From: JBFGCT01 sp041581055
GTDB taxonomy: Bacteria; Actinomycetota; Acidimicrobiia; Acidimicrobiales; Ilumatobacteraceae
NCBI GenBank assembly: GCA_041581055.1
Contig: JBFGCT010000065.1
Location: 1-19,591 of the forward strand
Direction: 5' to 3'
Length of the DNA: 19,591 nt
Part shown: piece after piece, positions 13,986 to 19,591 of the stretch
Layout: every line of letters starts with the position of its first letter
Numbering within the stretch: the stretch's first letter is position 1
The notes under the pieces: model-generated
What the model was told of the DNA's origin: nothing
The model's input: the letters and a program-made list of their open reading frames with translations, nothing else
Database searches by the model: none
Program-made: the position numbers and the translations under genes

Positions 13986-14693
13986 ATGTGCGGCCGGTTC
14001 GTCTCGACGTCGTCGCCCGACAAGATCGCGTCGTACTTCGGCGCCGAGGCCGACGTCGAGAGCCTCGGTGAGAACTACAACGTGGCGCCGACCCAGGACG
14101 TCTACGCGGTGGTCGCCGCCCCGGACGGCGTCTCCCGGGTCGAGGCGTTCCACTGGGGCCTGATCCCGACGTGGGCCAAGGACCGCAAGATCGCGTCCCG
14201 GATGATCAACGCCCGATCCGAGACCCTGGCCGAGAAGTCGGCGTACAAGGGGCTGTTCAAGAAGCGGCGCTGCATCATCCCGATGGACGGCTTCTACGAG
14301 TGGACGCCGGGCAGCCCCGACGGCCCGCTCAACGCCAAGGGCAAGCCGCTCAAGCAGCCGATGTACATCCACCGCCTCGACGGCGAGCCGCTGGCGGTCG
14401 CCGGGCTGTGGACGGCGTGGAGGGACCTGGACGACCCCGACCGCCGCTTCCTGCACAGCGCGACGATCGTCACGACCGCCGCCAACGAGACGATGGCGCC
14501 GGTGCACGACCGGATGCCGGTCATCGTCCCGCAGTCGCGGTGGGCCGAGTGGCTCGACCCCGCAAACGACGACATCGAGTCGCTGAGTTCCCTCTTCGGC
14601 CCGCGCGACGACGGGCTGCTCACGATGCACGCGGTGTCGACCGAGGTGAACAACGTCCGCAACAACGGCCCCGAGCTGCTCGAAGCGCCGTAG
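13986..14693 (+). CDS. SRAP-domain DNA-protein crosslink protein (YedK/HMCES family)
   Basis: A 235-residue protein beginning MCGRF, so that after Met removal Cys2 is the catalytic N-terminal nucleophile. The other conserved residues are present: Asn75 in MINARSET, Glu105 in DGFYEWTP and His174 in HDRMPVI; Asn75 and Glu105 fall at the same numbers as in E. coli YedK. The family shields abasic sites in single-stranded DNA by forming a thiazolidine crosslink through Cys2. The start is fixed, because only this Met places Cys at position 2. The gene begins 7 bp after arsR with GAGG upstream, so it is probably co-transcribed with arsR; such genes are more often linked to DNA repair than to arsenic. 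Confidence 0.93.
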   Translation: MCGRFVSTSSPDKIASYFGAEADVESLGENYNVAPTQDVYAVVAAPDGVSRVEAFHWGLIPTWAKDRKIASRMINARSETLAEKSAYKGLFKKRRCIIPMDGFYEWTPGSPDGPLNAKGKPLKQPMYIHRLDGEPLAVAGLWTAWRDLDDPDRRFLHSATIVTTAANETMAPVHDRMPVIVPQSRWAEWLDPANDDIESLSSLFGPRDDGLLTMHAVSTEVNNVRNNGPELLEAP

Positions 14694-14766
14694 AGACCGG
14701 CAGTGGATCGGCGGCATGGATCGCGGCGCCCACGGCAGTCCTCGCTGCGCCGTCGCACCCGCGCCG

Positions 14767-14772
14767 TACGAT
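14767..14772 (+). promoter_or_regulatory. Candidate -10 element of pgsA
   Basis: TACGAT is followed by exactly 6 nt and the GTG start at 14779, with no Shine-Dalgarno sequence. The same hexamer and spacing occur before the DUF151 gene. The transcript probably starts at or next to the start codon. Confidence 0.5.
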
Positions 14773-14778
14773 GGCACC

Positions 14779-15435
14779 GTGAACGCGCCCGAACCGCTGC
14801 CGACCGCGTCCGCCGAACAGCCCCGGACGGGCCGCGTCTCGAGGTTCTTCGTCGACGTGATGACGATCCCGAACGCGATCACGCTCGTGCGGCTGATGCT
14901 GCTCCCCGTGTTCTTGTGGTTGTTGTTCGGGCGTGACAACCGGCAGGCGGCCGGCTGGTTGCTCGGGTCGCTCTGCGCGACCGACTGGGTCGACGGCTAC
15001 GTCGCCCGGCGGTACCAGCAGGTCAGCGAATTCGGCAAGGTCTTCGACCCGACCGTCGATCGCTTGCTGTTCTTCGTGGCCACCACCGCCATCCTCATCG
15101 ACGGCGCGATGCCGGTCTGGTTCGGGATCGTCGTGCTCGCGCGCGAGTTCTCGGTCGGGATGATGATGATCATCGCGACCGTCCTCTACCAGATCCCGCG
15201 CATCGACGTGACGACCCAGGGCAAGCTCGCCACGTTCCTGCTGATGCTCTCGGTCCCCAGCTTCCTCATGGCGAACAGCGACGTCCCGTTTGCCGTCGGC
15301 TTCGAGATCCTGGCCTGGGGCGCCGGCGTCCCGGGGCTCGTGTTGAGCCTGTGGACGGGGATCGCGTACATTCCCAAGGTCCGCGCCGGGCTGGCCACCG
15401 CCCGTACCGCGACCACCTTTCCCGCCGACCGCTGA
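14779..15435 (+). CDS. pgsA: CDP-alcohol phosphatidyltransferase (phosphatidylglycerophosphate synthase type)
   Basis: A 218-residue membrane protein from GTG at 14779. The catalytic CDP-alcohol phosphotransferase motif D-x2-DG-x2-AR-x8-G-x3-D-x3-D is complete (Asp69, Asp72, Gly73, Ala76, Arg77, Gly86, Asp90, Asp94) and starts at the end of a membrane helix, as usual. Several further helices follow. Members condense CDP-diacylglycerol with an alcohol such as glycerol-3-phosphate in the cytoplasmic membrane. PgsA is favoured by length and by the gene order, since pgsA2 lies near gcvH in mycobacteria; cardiolipin synthase or phosphatidylinositol-phosphate synthase cannot be excluded. An in-frame ATG 63 bp upstream is rejected because the extension is low in complexity and TACGAT sits 6 nt before the GTG. 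Confidence 0.83.
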   Translation: MNAPEPLPTASAEQPRTGRVSRFFVDVMTIPNAITLVRLMLLPVFLWLLFGRDNRQAAGWLLGSLCATDWVDGYVARRYQQVSEFGKVFDPTVDRLLFFVATTAILIDGAMPVWFGIVVLAREFSVGMMMIIATVLYQIPRIDVTTQGKLATFLLMLSVPSFLMANSDVPFAVGFEILAWGAGVPGLVLSLWTGIAYIPKVRAGLATARTATTFPADR

Positions 15436-15442
15436 TTTTGGC

Positions 15443-15448
15443 TACCGT
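15443..15448 (+). promoter_or_regulatory. Candidate -10 element of gcvH
   Basis: TACCGT is followed by 6 nt and the ATG at 15455; no Shine-Dalgarno sequence is present. A leaderless start is likely. It lies in the 19-bp gap after pgsA, so read-through from pgsA is also possible. Confidence 0.45.
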
Positions 15449-15454
15449 GACCGC

Positions 15455-15841
15455 ATGAACATCCCTGCCGACCTCCGATACTCGCCCGAGCACGAATGGG
15501 TCCGCGTCGACGGCGACAACGCCACCATCGGGATCACCGACTTCGCCCAGGACGGGTTGGGCGACGTCGTCTTCGTCGACGACATCGAGCTCGGGGCCAC
15601 CGTCGACGCCGGAGGGTCGATCACCGAGATCGAGAGCACGAAGTCGGTCAGCGACATCTACGCCCCGGTGTCGGGCGAGATCGTCGCGGTCAACTCGGCG
15701 CTGGCCGACCAGCCCGACCTGCTGAACAACGACCCGTACGGGGAGGGTTGGATCTGCGCCGTCGCGATGTCCGACCGCACCGAGCTCGACAATCTGCTCG
15801 ACGCCGACAAGTACCGGGAATTGACCGAGGGCGCGACGTGA
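15455..15841 (+). CDS. gcvH: Glycine cleavage system H protein
   Basis: A 128-residue protein of standard GcvH length. RYSPEHEWVRVDGD (8-21) is the conserved N-terminal hairpin, LGDVVFVD the core, and ESTKSVSDIYAPVSG carries the lipoylated Lys63. The NNDPYGEGWICAV segment (about 95-107) is the conserved turn before the C-terminal helix. The lipoyl arm shuttles the aminomethyl group between the P, T and L proteins in the cytoplasm. The T protein is encoded at the end of this window. Its stop codon overlaps the GTG of the FHA gene by 4 bp (GTGA), which couples the two. No glycine riboswitch can fit upstream. Confidence 0.95.
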   Translation: MNIPADLRYSPEHEWVRVDGDNATIGITDFAQDGLGDVVFVDDIELGATVDAGGSITEIESTKSVSDIYAPVSGEIVAVNSALADQPDLLNNDPYGEGWICAVAMSDRTELDNLLDADKYRELTEGAT

Positions 15842-16326
15842 GCACGTATGTGTTCTGCAACCAGTGCGGGCACCGCAACCCGCCCGAGAGCAGCTTCTGC
15901 TCGAGCTGTGGATCCACGCTCGACCTGGCCGACGACCGCACGATCACGCTGGCCGCGGTCGATCCGCTACAAGAGCCACCGGGCGGCGAGGACGACGTCG
16001 TGGTCCCGGTCGGCGAGCTGCCCATGGAGTCCGGCGTGCTCATCGTGCGGGCCGGAGCGCAGGCCGGCGCCCGCTTCGCGCTCGACGGTGAGCTGACCCG
16101 GTTGGGGCGCCATCCCGACAGCGAGATCAGCCTCGACGACATCACGGTCTCGCGCCGGCACGCCGACATCGAGCGCACACCCGAGGGCTACGTGGTCACC
16201 GACGCCGGGTCGCTCAACGGCACGTACGTCAATCAGGAGCGGATCGACAAGTTGTTGCTGCGCCACGGCGACGAGCTGCAGATCGGCAAGTTCCGTCTCG
16301 TCTTCTTCGAGCGCGGCGATGGCTGA
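15838..16326 (+). CDS. GarA/OdhI-like FHA protein with N-terminal zinc ribbon
   Basis: A 162-residue protein starting at GTG 15838 inside the gcvH stop. Residues 7-24 form a double CxxC zinc ribbon (Cys7, Cys10, Cys21, Cys24). A linker holds the Thr-containing segment DDRTITLAA (Thr35, Thr37). From about residue 63 the protein is a classic FHA domain close to GarA/OdhI: GRHPDSEISLDD, SRRH (Ser105-His108), SLNGTYVN (Asn127) and the ending GDELQIGKFRLVF. FHA domains bind phosphothreonine; GarA/OdhI is phosphorylated by PknB/PknG-type kinases and controls 2-oxoglutarate metabolism and glutamate synthesis. The DDRTIT segment may take the place of the phospho-Thr motif of GarA, but the zinc ribbon is not part of the textbook GarA architecture. 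It overlaps ftsR by 8 bp. Confidence 0.85.
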   Translation: MSTYVFCNQCGHRNPPESSFCSSCGSTLDLADDRTITLAAVDPLQEPPGGEDDVVVPVGELPMESGVLIVRAGAQAGARFALDGELTRLGRHPDSEISLDDITVSRRHADIERTPEGYVVTDAGSLNGTYVNQERIDKLLLRHGDELQIGKFRLVFFERGDG

Positions 16327-17182
16327 GCAAACGGTTCGCGGGTCGACGGCGAGCCATCTCTCGATCGGCGAGGTGCTCGGGCTCCTGCTCGAGGAGTTCC
16401 CCGACGTCACGATCTCCAAGATCAGGTTCCTCGAGAGCCAGGGGTTGATCGACCCGGAGCGCACCCCGTCGGGATATCGGAAGTTCTACGACGACGACGT
16501 CGAGCTGCTGCGCTGCATCCTGCGCGAGCAGCGCGAGAACTTCCTGCCGTTGCGGGTGATCAAGGATCGCCTCGACGCCGGCCTGATCGACCCGACCGGC
16601 GAGACCGGGCGGCCGCGCGGCATCCGCAACGTCCCCGAGCCCGATCGGCACCCGAGCGCCCGCAAGCCATTGAGCAGCAACGGGCACGCGCCGACCGACG
16701 ACGGCGGCGAACCGGCGACCGGCGCCGAGGCCCTGTTCGTCAAGACGCCGACCGGCCCGGAGACGACCGGCGCGCCCGACACCACCCCGACCGGTGGGCT
16801 GACGCGGCCCGGGCTTCGCCTCACCGCCGACGAGATTCGCTCGATGTCGGGGCTGAGCGAGCCGGAGTTGGACGAGCTGCTGTCGTACCACGTCGTCGCT
16901 CCCGGCCCGAGCGGCGACTTCGGCGAGGACGCGCTCGAGGTCGCCAAGATCTCCAAGCGATTCCTCGACGGCGGCGTCGACGCTCGCCACCTCCGCGGCT
17001 GGCGGGTCGCCGCCGATCGCGAGGCGGGGCTGTTCGCCCAGCTGATCCAGCCGTTGATGCGCCAACGGAACCCGGCGTCGCACGCCCAGGCGGTCGAGCG
17101 CCTGACCGAACTCGAACAACTCGGAGGCCACCTGCGGGCGGCGATGATGCGCACCGCGCTGGCGCCCCACCTCGGCGACTGA
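16319..17182 (+). CDS. ftsR: MerR-family regulator, FtsR/Rv1828 type
   Basis: A 287-residue protein from ATG 16319, overlapping the FHA gene by 8 bp. Residues 14-86 are a MerR winged helix: LSIGEVLGLLLEEFPDVTIS, then KIRFLESQGLI, the wing TPSGYRKFYDDDV and the helix LLRCILREQRENFLPL, with IKDRL. A disordered Gly/Pro/Thr-rich linker (about 90-160) precedes a C-terminal helical domain (LTADEIRSMSGLSEPELDEL... to the end) typical of FtsR/Rv1828 proteins and unlike small-ligand MerR sensors. The C. glutamicum orthologue activates ftsZ and cell division genes. The identification rests on architecture and on the conserved order gcvH-FHA-merR-DUF151-merR. Confidence 0.82.
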   Translation: MAEQTVRGSTASHLSIGEVLGLLLEEFPDVTISKIRFLESQGLIDPERTPSGYRKFYDDDVELLRCILREQRENFLPLRVIKDRLDAGLIDPTGETGRPRGIRNVPEPDRHPSARKPLSSNGHAPTDDGGEPATGAEALFVKTPTGPETTGAPDTTPTGGLTRPGLRLTADEIRSMSGLSEPELDELLSYHVVAPGPSGDFGEDALEVAKISKRFLDGGVDARHLRGWRVAADREAGLFAQLIQPLMRQRNPASHAQAVERLTELEQLGGHLRAAMMRTALAPHLGD

Positions 17183-17223
17183 GCCTGTTTCAGATCGCGC
17201 CCACCCGGCCCGTCCGCGAGGGG

Positions 17224-17229
17224 TACGAT
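17224..17229 (+). promoter_or_regulatory. Candidate -10 element of the DUF151 gene
   Basis: TACGAT with exactly 6 nt before the GTG at 17236, the same sequence and spacing as before pgsA. No Shine-Dalgarno sequence is evident apart from a short G run. Confidence 0.5.
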
Positions 17230-17235
17230 CGGGGT

Positions 17236-17724
17236 GTGGTCCCTTTGGAGCTTGTCGGGGTCCGGGTGGAAATCCCGGCGAACACGCCGATGGTCCTGCT
17301 GCGCGAGCAGGAGGGCCGGCATCGGCTGCTGCCGATCTACATCGGCAGCCCCGAGGCGTCGGCGATCCACTACGCGCTCGAGGGCGTCGAGCCGCCGCGG
17401 CCGCTGACCCACGACCTGTTCCTGCTGGCGCTCGACGAGCTCGGCGCCGAGGTCACCAAGGTCGTCGTCACCGAGATGCGCGACCGCACCTACTACGCCG
17501 AGCTGCACCTGGCGTCGCCCGCGGGGGAGAAGATCATCTCGTGCCGGCCGTCCGACGCGATCGCCCTCGCCGTCCGGTGCGCGGCCCCGCTGTTCGCCAA
17601 CGAGTCGCTGATCGACGAGGTCGGCCAGGACCCGCCGAGCGAGCCCGAGGACGAGGCCGAAGAGATCATCGACGAGTTCAAGGACTTCATCGAGAACGTC
17701 AGCCCGGAGGACTTCGGGGCCTAG
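17236..17724 (+). CDS. DUF151 bifunctional-nuclease-family protein
   Basis: A 162-residue protein from GTG 17236, immediately followed by two tandem TAG stops. The whole body is a DUF151 (BFN) domain: a short N-terminal strand, LLREQEGRHRLLPIYIGSPEA (22-42) with the conserved IYIG, THDLFLLALDELGA, and the block EKIISCRPSDAIALAVR with the conserved SDAIALA. The C-terminal third is a strongly acidic, probably disordered tail, a common feature of actinobacterial members. Some DUF151 proteins have been reported as nucleases with DNase and RNase activity; the mycobacterial Rv1829 counterpart in the same gene order has no firm role. The gene starts 53 bp after the FtsR-type gene on the same strand. 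Confidence 0.88.
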   Translation: MVPLELVGVRVEIPANTPMVLLREQEGRHRLLPIYIGSPEASAIHYALEGVEPPRPLTHDLFLLALDELGAEVTKVVVTEMRDRTYYAELHLASPAGEKIISCRPSDAIALAVRCAAPLFANESLIDEVGQDPPSEPEDEAEEIIDEFKDFIENVSPEDFGA

Positions 17725-17773
17725 TAGGTCACGGCGCCGTCGGCCGCCGGAGCGCCGGGACGGCTCGGGCGAG

Positions 17774-17833
17774 ACCCAACCCTCGACCCAACCGTCGACC
17801 CGAACCTCGACCCAACCCTCGACCCGGACTTGA
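17774..17833. repeat. Five 12-bp tandem repeats between the DUF151 and second MerR genes
   Basis: Units of the form acccaaccctcg repeat five times with drift (acccaaccctcg, acccaaccgtcg, acccgaacctcg, acccaaccctcg, acccggacttga). The array lies in the 251-bp non-coding gap and ends 8 bp before the -35 element of the downstream promoter. It may be an upstream regulator site array or a simple slippage repeat. Confidence 0.75.
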
Positions 17834-17841
17834 GCTCGCCC

Positions 17842-17870
17842 TTGACGTGCGCCGGGACAGTCCGTAGTGT
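17842..17870 (+). promoter_or_regulatory. Sigma-70-type promoter of the second MerR gene
   Basis: TTGACG (17842-17847), a 17-bp spacer and TAGTGT (17865-17870): the best -35/-10 pair in the window. Transcription would start near 17877 and give a leader of about 100 nt. It should drive the MerR gene and the coupled gcvT. Confidence 0.65.
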
Positions 17871-17872
17871 GT

Positions 17873-17911
17873 TCGGTCTCACATCTGCGTAACTACTGTG
17901 TTGTGAGCCGA
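17873..17911. promoter_or_regulatory. Inverted repeat at the start point of the second MerR gene
   Basis: The arms tcggtctcaca (17873-17883) and tgtgagccga (17902-17911) pair with one bulged base around an 18-nt centre. The element spans the predicted start point, so it could be an operator, possibly for autoregulation by the MerR protein, or a stem-loop at the 5' end of the mRNA. TAGTGTGTT in the promoter recurs as TACTGTGTT in its centre. Confidence 0.45.
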
Positions 17912-17975
17912 CCCGCCGCCGGCGTGTCGTGACATGTTCGCCGCGGTTGGGTGGCGCGAACGGAAGGCAGGCGCC

Positions 17976-18469
<494 letters not shown>

Positions 18470-18473
<4 letters not shown>

Positions 18474-19531
18474 CGCTCATCCAGTCCCCGCTCGTCGAGC
18501 AGCACCGCGCGCTCGGCGCCAACCTCGTCGAGTTCGGCGGCTGGGAGATGCCGATCGCCTACCCGGGCGGCACGATCGAGGAACACCTGGCCTGCCGCAA
18601 CTCGGCCGCCGCGTTCGACGTGTCGCACCTCGGCACGGTCCGCGTCTCCGGCGCCGAGGCGTTCGACACGCTGCAGCGGACGCTCACCAACGACCTGGCC
18701 AAGATCGCGCCGGGCCGGGCGCAGTACACCCACCTCCTCGACCCCGACGACGCGTCGGTGCTCGACGACATCATCGTCTGGTGGCACCCGGGCGACGAGG
18801 GGGCGGAGAGCGTCTTCGACGTCATGCCCAACGCGTCCAACACCGACGGCGTACGGGCGGCGGTCGGCGGCGCGGACATCACCGACCAGCGAGCCGTCAT
18901 CGCCGTGCAAGGTCCGGAGGCCAAGTCGCTCGTCGCCACGGTGTTCCCCGCGGCCGGGGCGATCGGCCGGTTCCGGGTTGGGCGCGGCGACTGGAACGGC
19001 GCCTCGTGCACCTTCGCCGGAACCGGGTACACGGGGGAGCCCGGCGTCGAGATCGCCGTCCCCGCCGCGGCGGCGCCCGATCTGTGGGAGGCGATCGTCG
19101 GCGCCGGTGTCACGCCGGCCGGCCTCGGCGCCCGCGACACGCTGCGCCTCGAGGCCGGCCTCCCGCTCCACGGCCACGAGTTGGGCCCGGGCATCACGTC
19201 GCTCCAGGCCCATCTCAGCTGGGTGGTGGCCTGGGACAAGCCCGCGTTCCAGGGCCGCGACGCGGCGCTCGCCGAGCGCGAGCGGGGGATCGCCCGCCGC
19301 CTGTTCGGCGTCGGCACCGACGGTCGCCGCCCGGCCCGGGCGGGTTGCCCGGTGCTGATCGACGGCGAGCCGGTCGGCGAGGTCACCAGCGGGAACTTCT
19401 CGCCGGTGCTCGGCCACGGCATCGCGATGGCCTTCCTCCCACCGGCGACGCCGGAGGGTCAGCACGTCATCGTCGACGTGCGCGGCAAGCCGCTCGACGG
19501 CCACGTCGTCAAGATGCCTTTCGTCGGCTGA
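18470..19531 (+). CDS. gcvT: Aminomethyltransferase (glycine cleavage system T protein)
   Basis: A 353-residue protein of normal GcvT length. The N-terminal LGANLVEFGGWEMPIAYPGG (14-33) and FDVSHLGTVRVSGAEAF, the VLDDIIVWW strand, FAGTGYTGEPGVEI and the block LGARDTLRLEAGLPLHGHEL are the standard GcvT/YgfZ landmarks, and the C-terminal barrel ends with GKPLDGHVVKMPF. It transfers the methylene group of the aminomethyl-H-protein to tetrahydrofolate. A GcvT rather than a YgfZ assignment is supported by gcvH 3 kb upstream. The start is fixed by the ATGA overlap with the MerR gene; the frame is open further upstream through that gene. Its stop codon is the first base of a tandem repeat array. Confidence 0.9.
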
Positions 19532-19586
19532 TCACCGTCCAGCGATCACCGTCCAGCGATCACCGTCCAGCGATCACCGTCCAGCG
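19531..19586. repeat. Four perfect 14-bp tandem repeats at the gcvT stop codon
   Basis: The unit atcaccgtccagcg occurs four times without a mismatch, beginning with the last base of the gcvT stop codon (tga at 19529-19531). The array is followed by ttccg at the window edge. Because 14 is not a multiple of 3, it is unlikely to be coding. Confidence 0.95.
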
Positions 19587-19591
19587 TTCCG

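Noticed and set aside
17732..17757. Terminator after the DUF151 gene
   Set aside because: A 6-bp stem around a 14-nt loop without a U-run; common by chance at this GC content.

Overview
The window is a gene-dense, very GC-rich piece of a chromosome from an actinobacterium. The strongest taxonomic clue is the right half (about 14.8-19.5 kb). It carries pgsA, gcvH, a GarA/OdhI-type FHA protein, an FtsR-type MerR regulator, a DUF151 nuclease, a second MerR regulator and gcvT, a block that closely resembles the Rv1822-Rv1830 neighbourhood of mycobacteria. A mycothiol-type ArsC and several genes with leaderless-type starts fit the same phylum. Within it, a non-mycobacterial lineage such as Acidimicrobiia is my guess, not something the sequence proves.

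Left region (1-3.5 kb): a two-gene operon for a periplasmic molybdenum enzyme of the arsenite-oxidase family, a Tat-exported Rieske subunit (415-951) followed with a 4-bp overlap by the large Mo subunit (948-3503). A divergent gene cut by the window edge encodes a membrane-anchored cupredoxin, a possible electron partner. The large subunit keeps the family framework, but its substrate-pocket segment looks unlike classical AioA, so its substrate may not be arsenite.

Middle left (3.5-9.4 kb): a YihY/BrkB membrane protein with a tandem-repeat N-terminus, an MscS-type channel, a methyltransferase coupled to a DUF2087 protein, a patatin-like phospholipase, a peptidoglycan-binding lipoprotein and an acyltransferase. 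Middle right (9.4-12.3 kb): a membrane-anchored receiver-like protein with an acidic insertion inside the fold, and a lipoprotein vanadium haloperoxidase-type enzyme.

Arsenic cluster (12.3-14.0 kb): arsR faces aqpS and arsC across a short shared promoter region. ArsC would reduce arsenate to arsenite, AqpS would let arsenite out, and ArsR would sense it. A perfect 16-bp inverted repeat lies just upstream of the arsC ribosome-binding site. An SRAP (HMCES/YedK) DNA-crosslink gene follows arsR closely. The Aio-like enzyme could in principle oxidise exported arsenite. Alternatively, if it belongs to the iodate-reductase-like branch, its proximity to a haloperoxidase hints at halogen chemistry; this is a hypothesis.

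No rRNA, tRNA, insertion sequence or CRISPR array was seen. No stretch longer than about 300 bases lacks a gene; the longest gap (17725-17975) holds tandem repeats, a promoter and an inverted repeat. Comparisons with named proteins were made from memory, without database searches.
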